This document shows positions 6,987-16,179 of a stretch of DNA of 16,295 bases, one piece after another. The DNA lies in the NCBI GenBank assembly GCA_021796375.1, contig JAJYJF010000010.1:1-16295 (forward strand), in the 5' to 3' direction. The stretch is from Chloroflexota bacterium. GTDB lineage: Bacteria; Chloroflexota; Anaerolineae; Anaerolineales; Anaerolineaceae. Numbering within the stretch: the first letter of the stretch is position 1; the number at the start of each line of letters is the position of its first letter. The translations under genes were made by a program, and so were the position numbers. The notes under the pieces were generated by a model. That model made no database searches. It was not told the origin of the DNA and saw nothing but the letters and a program-made list of their open reading frames with translations.

Positions 6987-9900
6987 GGGAACCGTGATGC
7001 GGATGCGGGTCCCCCGACCGGGTTTCGAGTCGATCTCCAATCTCCCCTGAAGCGCCTCGGCCCGCTCGCGCATCCCCAGCAGGCCCAGATGCCCCGCCCG
7101 GGCCAGCGCCAGCCAGTCTTCCGGCACGTCAAACCCCGGCCCGCTATCCGCCACTTGCAGCCACGCTTCCCGGCCGTCTTTGCGGAAGGTCACCTCGACC
7201 CGGGCGTTAGGGCAGTGCCTGGCGATGTTGTTCATCGCTTCCTGGTAGATGCGGAAGAACGCCAGCCGGAGCGCTTCCGGGAGCAAGCCGCCTGCCTGGG
7301 AAGCCTGGATCGCGACCTGGACCTCCGGATACTTCTGCTGGAAGGTTTCGGCGTGCGAGCGGATGGCTTTTTCCAACCCGAATTTGGATAAGGCTGGCGG
7401 GCGCAGCTCTCCGGCGTAGTCGCGCAGCTCGGCCACCTGGCGCTGCAGGGTTTCGGCGATCGCGGCCAGCTCCGGGGAGACATTCGCCGCCTCCCCGCCC
7501 CGGATGATCCCATTCAGCGCGTACACCGCCCCTAAAATCTCCTGCACCGGGCCGTCGTGCAGGTCGCGGGCAATTTGCAGCCGCTCCTGCTCGCGCTGCT
7601 CGAGCAGCCGGTGGTGCACTTCCAGGTTGGTCTGATATTCGGCCTGGTTCTTCTCCAGCTCGCGCAGCGAGGTGATATCCATCGCCGAGCCGGTCAAACC
7701 GACCACCTGCCCGCCGTCCCCAAACTGCGGCTGCAGGTTGAGCAGGATGTGCTGGGGCCTCTCCCGCCGGGCAATGAACTCCTGCTGCACCCCCCGGCCG
7801 GTCGCCAGCACCTTCTGTTCGAGCGCGGTCAGCTCGCCGATGTTCGGATAGCTGTCCAGATCCTCATCCCGTTTGCCCAGCATCTGGCCGGCGTCCAGGC
7901 CCATCAAGGGATGGTGGACCCAGGTGTAGCGCAGGTTCTCATCCAGGGTGAAGACGGCGATGGGAGCGTTGGCTAAAGCCGCCCGGTAGCGCTCTTCACT
8001 TTCCCGTAATGCCTGTTCAGCCGCCTTGCGCTCGTGGATATCGATGCTGCTGCCGATATGGCCTAAAAATCGCCCGGTGGCGGAAAAGCGCGGCTGGGCG
8101 GTGGTGTTCAGCCAGCGCCAGGCCCCATCGGCGCGCCGGGCCCGCATTTCCCCCTGGAAGGGGGCCTGCGCCCGGACCGCCTGCAGGAATGCCGCCACGT
8201 ATCCGGCGCGGTCGTCGGGATGGACGATCGGCTGCCACTGGGTCCCGGTAACCTGCTCGGGGGCCATCCCGAAGTAGGTGCAGTAATTCCGGTTGACAAA
8301 CAGGTTCTCCCCCGTCTCGCCCGTGACCCAGATCAATGTTGGGCTGCTGTCGGCCAGCAGCCGGAAGCGCTCCTCGCTCTCGCGCAGCGCCGCCGCGGCC
8401 TGCGACCTTTCGACCAGGTCGGCGGCCTGGCGCGCCAGAACATCCAGCAGCCGCAGCTCCCGTTCGGTGGGGCGGTAGGGCTCGCGCCAGTGGGTGGAGA
8501 TCACCCCCACAACCTCGCCGGCGCGCGAGATGAGCGGCGTGGACTGCATGCTGCGGATCCCCGACCGGCGGTACTCGGCCAGGTCCCGGGTGCCGGCGGC
8601 CAGCTCCCAGGCCTCCGTATCGGGCACGATCATCCGCTTTTTCTGGTCCAGGGCTACCCCGCACGAGGTGGTGTCAGATGCCCGCACCCAATGCCAGAAT
8701 CTGGCCGAGGCCGGGGCAAATCCTTTCCAGGCGACCAGGTGGAGCGCGTTCTTCTCCCGATCCAGCACCTGCAGGCTGCCCATATCCGAACCCAGGAGGG
8801 TCATGGCCGCCTGGACCAGCTGCCCATACAGGCGATCGACCCGGTCTTGCTGCACGAGCTGGGTGCTGATCTTCTGCAGCTGGAGGGCATCGGCCAGGTC
8901 CCCGGCAAGCTGGTCCTGGCTGTCTCGCAGCGCCTGTTCGGCCTGCTTCTGGGGGGTGATGTCGATGGTCAGCCCGGCCATGCGCGCTGGCCGGCCCTGC
9001 TCGTCAAAAAACATCTGAGACAAGCCGCGCACCCAATGGATGGACCCATCCTGCCAGATGACCCGGTGGGTGATATCCATGGCGGCGCCCTTCGCGATCG
9101 CCTCTCGCACTGACGCCTCCACCCGCGCGCGGTCGTCGGGGTGCACCCGGCTGAACCCATCTTCGGGTGAGGGCTCGAGGCTGCCCGGTTCTAAGCCAAA
9201 TATGCGGTAATACTCGTCCGACCACTGCAGGCGGTTGGAGCGCAGGTCCCAGCTCCAGGCGCCGGTTTGCCCGGCGGTCAGCGCCAGCCGGCGCAGTTCC
9301 TCGCTTTGTGAGACCGCCTGCAGGGCGTCCCGCAGGGCGCTCTCTCGCTCTTTGCGCGCGGTGATGTCGCGGGCGACTACCTGGATGGCCGCCATCCCAT
9401 CCCAGCGGATCGCCAGCAGGGAAACCTCCACGTCCACCGGGGTTCCATCGAACCTCCGCCAGCATTCTTCTTTGAACGGGGTCGTCCCGGGCCTGGCGAG
9501 GATGCGCTCCATCCGCTCCCGGATTTCCGCGTGGTACCCGGGTTCCAGCACGTCAAACGGGGACAGCCCGATGAGGTCTTTCGGGTCGCTGGCGCGAACC
9601 AGCCCGGCAGCGGCCAGGTTGGCGTACACGAAGCGGTTCTCCACGCTGACCAGGATGCCGTCCGGGCTCTGCTCCGCCAGCAGGCGGTAGCGAATTTCGC
9701 TCGCTTCGGCCGCCTTCTGGGATTCTTCCGCCAGCTTCATGGCCTCACGCAGGGCGCGTTCCGCTTGTTTCTGCGCGGTGATATCGGTGATCACCACCGT
9801 TGCCCCGGCCGGCTTTCCCTCTTCATCGATTTTAAAGGTGGCATTCAGCAGTGCGTCCACCATCCGGCCGTCTTTCAGCCTGACCCGGTACTCGGTGTTT

Positions 9901-12083
9901 CGATCCGGTACTTCCCCGCCCAGCCATTCCTCGATCCTCTTATGAAACCGGATCCGGCTGTCTTCATCCAGAAGGGAAGATGGGTCCATCGCGAGCAGCT
10001 CTTCGCGGGAATACCCGCTGAAGCGGCACAAGGCCTCGTTGACCGATAGGAAGCGTTTCCCCTGGAAATCCATCTCGTAGATCCCGGTGGGGGCCAAATG
10101 GACGAGATCGCGGTACTCCTTCGCGGTTCTTCCGAGCTCGGCTGCCAGCAGGTTTCCGGCGTGGATCTCCTGCTCCAGCGTCTCGATCAGGTCGGCGTTT
10201 TCAAGCGCCATGGAAATCGCCGCCGCCAGTTTGACGCCGAAATCCAGGTGCGCTTGCTGGAAGCCGAATACTTTTTGGTGAAAGTTGAAAAAGATGACCC
10301 CGATGACCTGCTCTTTCATATGCAGCGGGATGACCAGCCCCGAGCGCACCCCCCACTTGCGCATGTGATTGCGGTTTACGCGCGGGTCATGGTAGGCGTC
10401 GTCGATCGCGACGGGCTGGCCCGTCTGGATGGCGAGCACCGCGTGGCGCTCCTGCCGGTCGTCCATGAAGGTCCCAACCACCTCGCGGGGGAATCCGTGC
10501 ACGTAGCCAATCCGCCAGCGGCTGCCCTGGCGCAGCGACAGCGCGGCTGTCTCGCAGCCGACGGCCTGCGCCCCCCTGGAGAGGGCCGCCTGCAGGATTT
10601 CCACCGTCGCGCGGGTGGAGAGCAGCACCTGGTGGATTTCATTCAGGGCTGCATTGAACCCCTCGGTCAGGCGGCGCGCGGTCGCATCCCGGTTTGAAAA
10701 GATATAGCCAGTGACCGTCCGGTTGGGGCCCTTGCGAGCTTTGACATGGTATTCAACGTTCATTCGCCGGCCGTCGCGGGCGCGGTGGACGGTTTCCCCC
10801 ACGGAGATGCCTGCTTCTACCGCCTGTTCGAGCGCCGTCGCGCGCTGCTGGGGGGAGGCTTCAGACTGGAACAACTGGATTGCATTCCGCCCGATGGCTT
10901 CTTCCCGTTTCCAGCCGTAGAGCTCCTCGGCCGCCTGGTTCCAGGAGGTTATGATGAGCCGGGCATCCGTGGCGACGATGGCATCCTGGACCGTCTCAAA
11001 CAGGTCGGCCTGGTCGGCCAGTTTTTCCTCGGCCGCTTTGCGCTCGGTGATATCCCCTAAATACAGATTGACATACCCCGCCTCCGGGATCGGGATGACA
11101 TGCACGGTGTAGACCCGGTCCCGGTGCTCGAAATCGACAACGCAGCCTTCGCCGCTTTCAAGGGCGTCCCTGGCGATCCCCTGCAAGAACTCGGAGACCG
11201 GCCCTCCCTGGCGGTATTCGGGCAGCAGCTCCTGGGAGGCCGGGTTGGCGTAAAGGATGCGCCCCTTCCGATCGAGGCGCAGGATGGGATGCGGGTTCTG
11301 CTCGGGAAACAGGGCTGTTGCGACCAGCTGTTGTTCGGCATCGTTGCGCTCGGTGATATCCCACAGGATGACGAGGACGGCCGCTTCACCCCCCCAATCG
11401 ATCCGCCTGGCTTGCAGGTTGAACACGCGCCGGCTTTCATCCGGATAGCTGATTTCTACGGACGGCAGCTGAAATGGCTGCCCGGTGGCAAGCACCTTGC
11501 GGAACTGTCTCAGGTTGTCGTAAGGATTTTTCTCGCGCCAGACCTCTTCATAGGCGCAGCCCGCCGGGTCTTTGAAAGGGTTGGGGGTCAGGTAGCGGTA
11601 GGCCGGGTTTGCGAAAGCGAAGCACAGTTCTTCTCCAACCAGCACCGCCAGGGCTGCCGGGGCGGAAGCGAAGATGGCGTCCAGCAGGTCTTTGTGGCGC
11701 AGGTTCTCTTCGAGCAGCTTCTGGTTCTGGATCTCGCTTTTCAACCGCTCGTTGTCGTTGACCGAAACGATGAGGATTCCGTTTTCGATCGGAAAAACCC
11801 TGGTCAGGAACCAGAGATCTCGCGCCGGGCTTTTCGAGACGAAGCGAGCCGGTTTCCGCCCACCCATGACGGACCGGCATTGAGACTCGGCGCTGCTCCC
11901 GACCAGCCCCGGAAATACCTCCCAGAGATTCCGCCCGATGACCTCTTCCGGCGAAAGCCCGACGGGCGCTGTGCCGCTGAAGTTGATGTAGGTGATCTGC
12001 CATTCCCGGTTGACCGCCAGGACCGTGTCGGTGATGGCGGCCAGCAGCTCAAGGCTTTCCCGGTTTCCCGCGGTGTCCGCCAT
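6969..12083 (-). CDS. Large soluble multi-PAS/GAF sensor histidine kinase (HisKA_3 type)
   Basis: A 1704-aa protein with no evident transmembrane helix. Order by eye: PAS at about 8-110, 130-250, 252-352 and 355-475; GAF 476-635; PAS 655-780, 796-925 and 928-1060; GAF 1070-1230; PAS 1236-1360 and 1363-1485. Most PAS segments end in a DITxxKxAExAL-type linker helix. The catalytic end is of the NarL-partner type: dimerisation helix with H1509 in RDLHDG, then HATPase with the N-box YQEAMNNIARH (E1615, N1618/N1619), G1 box DSGPGFD (1646-1652) and G2 box GHLGLLGM (1664-1671). It should autophosphorylate H1509 and pass phosphate to a LuxR/NarL-type regulator, but none is encoded here. Translation starts at ATG 12083, after AGGAAGGA about 11 nt upstream. 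Some PAS boundaries, especially the first three, are approximate. Confidence 0.9.
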   Translation of the reverse strand: MADTAGNRESLELLAAITDTVLAVNREWQITYINFSGTAPVGLSPEEVIGRNLWEVFPGLVGSSAESQCRSVMGGRKPARFVSKSPARDLWFLTRVFPIENGILIVSVNDNERLKSEIQNQKLLEENLRHKDLLDAIFASAPAALAVLVGEELCFAFANPAYRYLTPNPFKDPAGCAYEEVWREKNPYDNLRQFRKVLATGQPFQLPSVEISYPDESRRVFNLQARRIDWGGEAAVLVILWDITERNDAEQQLVATALFPEQNPHPILRLDRKGRILYANPASQELLPEYRQGGPVSEFLQGIARDALESGEGCVVDFEHRDRVYTVHVIPIPEAGYVNLYLGDITERKAAEEKLADQADLFETVQDAIVATDARLIITSWNQAAEELYGWKREEAIGRNAIQLFQSEASPQQRATALEQAVEAGISVGETVHRARDGRRMNVEYHVKARKGPNRTVTGYIFSNRDATARRLTEGFNAALNEIHQVLLSTRATVEILQAALSRGAQAVGCETAALSLRQGSRWRIGYVHGFPREVVGTFMDDRQERHAVLAIQTGQPVAIDDAYHDPRVNRNHMRKWGVRSGLVIPLHMKEQVIGVIFFNFHQKVFGFQQAHLDFGVKLAAAISMALENADLIETLEQEIHAGNLLAAELGRTAKEYRDLVHLAPTGIYEMDFQGKRFLSVNEALCRFSGYSREELLAMDPSSLLDEDSRIRFHKRIEEWLGGEVPDRNTEYRVRLKDGRMVDALLNATFKIDEEGKPAGATVVITDITAQKQAERALREAMKLAEESQKAAEASEIRYRLLAEQSPDGILVSVENRFVYANLAAAGLVRASDPKDLIGLSPFDVLEPGYHAEIRERMERILARPGTTPFKEECWRRFDGTPVDVEVSLLAIRWDGMAAIQVVARDITARKERESALRDALQAVSQSEELRRLALTAGQTGAWSWDLRSNRLQWSDEYYRIFGLEPGSLEPSPEDGFSRVHPDDRARVEASVREAIAKGAAMDITHRVIWQDGSIHWVRGLSQMFFDEQGRPARMAGLTIDITPQKQAEQALRDSQDQLAGDLADALQLQKISTQLVQQDRVDRLYGQLVQAAMTLLGSDMGSLQVLDREKNALHLVAWKGFAPASARFWHWVRASDTTSCGVALDQKKRMIVPDTEAWELAAGTRDLAEYRRSGIRSMQSTPLISRAGEVVGVISTHWREPYRPTERELRLLDVLARQAADLVERSQAAAALRESEERFRLLADSSPTLIWVTGETGENLFVNRNYCTYFGMAPEQVTGTQWQPIVHPDDRAGYVAAFLQAVRAQAPFQGEMRARRADGAWRWLNTTAQPRFSATGRFLGHIGSSIDIHERKAAEQALRESEERYRAALANAPIAVFTLDENLRYTWVHHPLMGLDAGQMLGKRDEDLDSYPNIGELTALEQKVLATGRGVQQEFIARRERPQHILLNLQPQFGDGGQVVGLTGSAMDITSLRELEKNQAEYQTNLEVHHRLLEQREQERLQIARDLHDGPVQEILGAVYALNGIIRGGEAANVSPELAAIAETLQRQVAELRDYAGELRPPALSKFGLEKAIRSHAETFQQKYPEVQVAIQASQAGGLLPEALRLAFFRIYQEAMNNIARHCPNARVEVTFRKDGREAWLQVADSGPGFDVPEDWLALARAGHLGLLGMRERAEALQGRLEIDSKPGRGTRIRITVPLPRSP

Positions 12084-12393
12084 GGTTTGATTTATCCTTC
12101 CTCACGCATAAAAGCGACGGCAGGGTCCCCGGGTGGTGCAGGCGAGATTGCGTCAGGAGAAACGGGAATATCGAACGGATGGATTTCATTAATGTTTAGC
12201 GGAACGTCTGTTTGGGATCAAGCCCATGGGTCATCCTGCGCGCGGTTTGCCCAGCGGGCGGGCGACATAAAAATCATGATCCCGCAGTCGAATTAACTTA
12301 ACTATGATACCGGATCGGCAGCGGATCCCCTATGAGTTAATGTCATGTTTGGGATATGATTTTCCCCCCTGGATGCCGCGTACCAGCCTGCTT
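12084..12393 (-). other. Intergenic region upstream of the kinase gene
   Basis: A 310-bp gap between the coiled-coil gene and the kinase gene, both on the minus strand. It must hold the kinase promoter unless the genes are cotranscribed. The best I can see is TTGATC, 17 bp, TAAACA (about 12215 down to 12187 on the minus strand), which is a weak match. I see no convincing terminator after the coiled-coil gene, no repeat shared with other gaps and no credible small gene. Confidence 0.35.
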
Positions 12394-12906
12394 TCATTTT
12401 CCCCGGCGGGCTGGTTTGGACCCTTTCTGTTGGGTCATTTCACGATATTCCTGGGCCGCAAGATCAAAATCTTTGACCGCCTTGCGCATCTCATCGATCA
12501 TTTCTTGCTGTTGGAAGAAAGCCTCGCGGAGCAGTTCGGCGCTCTTGCGCGTCTCTTCGGTGGCGATCCTTAAAACTTCCGAATCTTTTCGGCTGGCCTC
12601 GGCAGATCTCCTATTCAGCTCTGCCGCCTGCCGGTTTGACTCAGCCGTCGACCGCGCTCTCTCCGATTCTTCCCGGAGCTGTTCGCCGCTGATCCGGATT
12701 TCTTCCGAAATGCCGCGGTTTTCTTCCGCGGTAGTGATTCCAAAGCTAATTTTCTTCCGGTCGCTTTCCGCGATTTCGCGCCTGGATTCCGCATCTTTGC
12801 GGTTTGATTCGGCCAGGGCGTAGCCATTCCAATTTCTCGGCATGGAGAGAATGGGGCGCCGGCTGCGCTGTGGTTTTAGAAGGCCTCCCAAATTCCTGCT
12901 GGTCAT
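12394..12906 (-). CDS. Small heptad-repeat coiled-coil protein
   Basis: 170 aa from the ATG at 12906, which follows GGAAAGAAG; the frame is open a further 18 codons upstream but without a better start. After a short basic N-terminus (about 31 residues), residues 32-157 consist of 18 consecutive heptads with no insertion or skip. The pattern is A-E-x-x-R-x-x: E is second in 13 of 18 and R is fifth in 15 of 18. Position 1 is mostly Ala/Ser and position 4 is Asn or other polar residues early on, turning to Leu/Met/Phe/Tyr towards the C-terminus. The tail is basic (KGSKPARRGK). There is no signal peptide or membrane helix. It probably forms an extended rod. Similar repeats occur in phage tail and structural proteins, but I recognise no family and assign no function. 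Confidence 0.68.
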   Translation of the reverse strand: MTSRNLGGLLKPQRSRRPILSMPRNWNGYALAESNRKDAESRREIAESDRKKISFGITTAEENRGISEEIRISGEQLREESERARSTAESNRQAAELNRRSAEASRKDSEVLRIATEETRKSAELLREAFFQQQEMIDEMRKAVKDFDLAAQEYREMTQQKGSKPARRGK

Positions 12907-13026
12907 GGTGCGCTTCTTTCCGGGTGTCGGACTGGCCCGACTGACAAGGAGACAAGCCACGGACTTTCGTCCCGATCCCGCCCGTTGACGATGAACCAGG
13001 AGCGTTCAGGCACCAAAGATGGGATG
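12907..13026 (-). promoter_or_regulatory. Structured 5' leader of the coiled-coil gene
   Basis: About 120 nt between the predicted transcription start and the ATG. The RNA can form GGAC-GAAA-GUCC, a GNRA-capped hairpin (12961-12972), and GUCGG/CCGAC around a 6-nt loop (12926-12941). A CCCGG next to the second (12920-12924) can pair with one of several upstream CGGG runs, giving a possible three-way junction just before the ribosome binding site. I compared it from memory with the c-di-GMP-I, ykkC and Moco motifs and found no convincing match. Confidence 0.3.
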
Positions 13027-13032
13027 ATTTTC

Positions 13033-13038
13033 ATTATA
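13033..13038 (-). promoter_or_regulatory. Candidate -10 element of the coiled-coil gene
   Basis: A perfect TATAAT on the minus strand within GTATATAATG, in an AT-rich patch. No good -35 lies 16-18 bp upstream (GATAAT at 13056-13061 is the closest by position). The start would be near 13026. Confidence 0.4.
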
Positions 13039-13069
13039 TACCTATCCATACAAGCATTATCCCATCCAG

Positions 13070-13409
13070 GGGTGCATTTCAGTTGAGCGGCCAATTTCTC
13101 GTTCCGGTAAGGATGGGGGTTCGCGAACTGCCCATCCCGGATGCGCCAGGATCGTTTCCCACAGGACCGGATGCTGTTGGCGAAATCCTGCGATGGACCT
13201 AACCCCCGGCCCCTTCCCTAACCCCGGAACAGAACATCCGGGGCGCTGCGCGAGGGAAGGGGAGAAATCCAGTCCTCCCCCTTCCCTGCCCGCAGGGCCT
13301 CCGAGCGTTTTTTGCGAGGAGTCAGGGAAGGGGGTTGGGTCCAACGGGCGAATCCAGGTCCATTTATCTCAAACGAGGTTCGCTAGCAGCATCGAAGTGA
13401 AATGCACCC
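13070..13409. repeat. 340-bp segment bounded by a 12-bp perfect inverted repeat
   Basis: GGGTGCATTTCA at 13070-13081 and its exact reverse complement TGAAATGCACCC at 13398-13409. The segment encloses the nested palindrome at 13195-13342. The arrangement is like a small non-autonomous element, but no clear target-site duplication flanks it and no transposase is present. Confidence 0.35.
13195..13342. repeat. Nested palindromic intergenic repeat, CCCCTTCCC type
   Basis: The outer arms GGACCTAACCCCC (13195-13207) and GGGGGTTGGGTCC (13330-13342) pair over 13 positions with one G-T wobble. Inside are two side-by-side hairpins: CCCCTTCCCT (13210-13219) with AGGGAAGGGG (13253-13262), itself enclosing CCCCGG/CCGGGG (13222-13227 and 13238-13243), and CCCCCTTCCCTG (13277-13288) with CAGGGAAGGGGG (13323-13334). 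GC-rich palindromes of this style are common between genes in Chloroflexota and some cyanobacteria. That resemblance is from memory. Confidence 0.7.
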
Positions 13410-13427
13410 ACTATCCAATTGGGAACA

Positions 13428-13468
13428 CAGGATGAATCCCTAATTTAATCTTCTCGGGATTGATCCTG
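13428..13468. repeat. Long stem-loop, 13-bp arms
   Basis: CAGGATGAATCCC (13428-13440) and GGGATTGATCCTG (13456-13468) pair over 13 positions with one central mismatch around a 15-nt AT-rich loop. Unlike the neighbouring repeats it is not CCCCTTCCC-based. There is no T-run on either side, so it is not an obvious terminator. Confidence 0.5.
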
Positions 13469-13491
13469 GTTTGGAAAGCCAGATCTGTTGC

Positions 13492-13577
13492 AACCTATCC
13501 CCTTCCCGCAGAGAAGAAAAGTGAAAAACCAGAGCTCGTGGGCGGGAAGGGGCGAAAAACACAAGAGGGTGGGGGTT
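13492..13577. repeat. Second CCCCTTCCC-type palindromic repeat
   Basis: CCCCTTCCCGC (13499-13509) pairs perfectly with GCGGGAAGGGG (13542-13552) across a 32-nt purine-rich loop. The outer AACC (13492-13495) and GGTT (13574-13577) extend the symmetry, as in the larger copy at 13195-13342. It appears to be a diverged, inverted member of the same family. Confidence 0.6.
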
Positions 13578-13600
13578 TTATTCAGAGAACCTGGATTGAA

Positions 13601-13639
13601 CATGGACCATCCAAAAGATGAAATCAGGGATGGTCTATG
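13601..13639 (-). terminator. Stem-loop after the ABC/PHP operon
   Basis: CATGGACCATCC (13601-13612) and GGATGGTCTATG (13628-13639) form a 12-pair stem with one wobble and a 15-nt loop, directly after the stop codon at 13641. Position fits a transcript end for the minus-strand operon. The RNA after the stem (UUCAAUCC) has no real U-run, so it may protect the 3' end or mark Rho-assisted termination instead. Confidence 0.45.
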
Positions 13640-13640
13640 A

Positions 13641-15002
13641 TTAACTCCCCCCGGTGAAGTAGATCGGGTTGGTCAGGGCCAGCACGGTCCCCTGGCTGTC
13701 GCGCAGGGTGACGTGGCACCAGCGCGCTGCGCCGCTCTCGATCTGCCAGGCCGCGGAGCCCTGCCCCCCGGCAGGAACCCGCTCGCGCTCCTCCCCGTCC
13801 ACCACCAGCGCCGCGCGGTCGTCCGGGGCGCAGCCGCTCCAGCTCGCCGCGACGCGGATCGCCTCCCCGGCGGGCGCCGCCAGCGCGTCCCCCATCATGG
13901 CCGCCAGGCTGCCGGCGCGGGCCTGCAGGCCGAGCGCCGGGCCGGAGCTGAGATACAGGTGGCCAGCGCCGATCGCCCGCAGGACGGCCGCCTCGGAAAG
14001 CTCCGCCGCGTACACCACGTTAAAACCGTATTTCAGATCCAGGTGCTCACCGTGGTTATCCGTCCCGGCGGTCATCGGCAGGCGGCAGCCCTGGTTCAAC
14101 CAGCGGTAGGCCAGCGCGAGGGCGTCTTCGTTGTTGACCTCGGAGCGCCAGTCCATATTCCACACCTCGACCGCCGAAGCGCCGCCGGGCATCAGGCCGG
14201 GGTGGCGCCAGTCGCAGCCGGTGCAGTATGGGTCTCCCGGGGCGGACGGATGCGCGATGACGAACAGGCCGCCGCGGGAGACGACCTCCTCGGCGACCTG
14301 GTCCATGCTGCGGCCTCCCGGGCGCGTCCGCCAATCGATCCATTGGTGGACGCCCAGCGCCAGCGCGTGGCCCCGGAACGTGGTCAGCTCCATCCCGCCC
14401 AGGGTCAGCAGGTCGTCCGCGGAGGCGGCCAGCATCTCCGCCAGCCCGGCGGTGCTGTTGTGATCGCTCAGGGTGGTGAAATCCAATCCCCGTGCGCGCG
14501 CGAAGGCCAGCAGGGCGGGGATATCCCAGCGGGCGTCGGAATGCGGCGAATGGGCGTGCAGGTCGCCGCGGTACCAGCCCGGTCCGCGCGGGGCGGTGCG
14601 CCCGGGGACCGGCGCGGGCGCGGGCTGCCCCTCCGGGTCGCTGTCCGCGCGGATGGTGAGCTTCATCTGGCAGCTCGGACCGGGCATCACCATGTGGGTA
14701 TCCACTTCCACGGCCCACTCGCCGGGCGGGACCGGCCCCGGCAGGTAGCCGGGAGTCGCCCCGTCCGCGCCGATCACCACCTCGTGGCGGTCTCCGTGGC
14801 GGTGGCCCGCGCCGCGCCAGCCGGAAGGGTCGAAGACCGCCAGGGTGAGCATGTTGAGGTAGCCGGAAACCTCGTGGGGGGCGTACTCGAGCAGCACCCG
14901 CAGGTGGGTTGCCCCGCGGGGGAGCTGGAAGCTGAACAGGATATTTTGCTTCCAGTCCCGCTCGGTCAGGGAGCGCTCGAAGGCGGCTTTGAAGAGCTGC
15001 AT
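13641..15002 (-). CDS. PHP-domain metallohydrolase (CehA/McbA-like)
   Basis: A 453-aa protein. Residues 1-135 look like a beta-sandwich domain with no signal peptide, then a Pro/Ala linker, then a PHP (polymerase and histidinol phosphatase) domain. Metal-binding motifs are in order: GDLHAHSPHSD (H149, H151), TLSDHN (D180, H181), GMELTTFRGHALALG (E205, H212), VIAHPS (H251) and GTDNHG (D315, H317). The last ~90 residues look like a further small beta-domain. PHP proteins of this type hydrolyse phosphomonoesters, phosphodiesters or other esters and amides, so the substrate is open. It is the last gene of the operon, 17 nt after the ABC ATPase stop. No clear Shine-Dalgarno is visible, so translational coupling is likely. 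Confidence 0.85.
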   Translation of the reverse strand: MQLFKAAFERSLTERDWKQNILFSFQLPRGATHLRVLLEYAPHEVSGYLNMLTLAVFDPSGWRGAGHRHGDRHEVVIGADGATPGYLPGPVPPGEWAVEVDTHMVMPGPSCQMKLTIRADSDPEGQPAPAPVPGRTAPRGPGWYRGDLHAHSPHSDARWDIPALLAFARARGLDFTTLSDHNSTAGLAEMLAASADDLLTLGGMELTTFRGHALALGVHQWIDWRTRPGGRSMDQVAEEVVSRGGLFVIAHPSAPGDPYCTGCDWRHPGLMPGGASAVEVWNMDWRSEVNNEDALALAYRWLNQGCRLPMTAGTDNHGEHLDLKYGFNVVYAAELSEAAVLRAIGAGHLYLSSGPALGLQARAGSLAAMMGDALAAPAGEAIRVAASWSGCAPDDRAALVVDGEERERVPAGGQGSAAWQIESGAARWCHVTLRDSQGTVLALTNPIYFTGGS

Positions 15003-15019
15003 CGGCGGATCGACCCGTC

Positions 15020-16177
<1,158 letters not shown>

Positions 16178-16179
16178 GG

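Noticed and set aside
8220..9113. 297-codon plus-strand frame opposite the kinase
   Set aside because: It lies wholly antisense to clearly conserved PAS/GAF coding sequence; composition (His/Gln/Gly/Arg-rich) is typical of a GC-rich shadow frame.
12304..12573. Plus-strand small gene between kinase and coiled-coil genes
   Set aside because: Most of it is antisense to the heptad-repeat gene and there is no ribosome binding site before its start.
12907..13026. Known riboswitch such as c-di-GMP-I or ykkC
   Set aside because: The GNRA hairpin is suggestive, but the conserved cores I remember for these classes are not present.
13057..13344. 95-codon minus-strand frame in the palindromic region
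   Set aside because: Half of it is the nested palindrome, it has no ribosome binding site, and it is open mainly because of GC bias. A remnant of a decayed gene at 13060-13190 cannot be excluded.
13195..13577. CRISPR array
   Set aside because: The repeated arms are inverted palindromes at irregular distances, without regular unit-spacer structure or cas genes.
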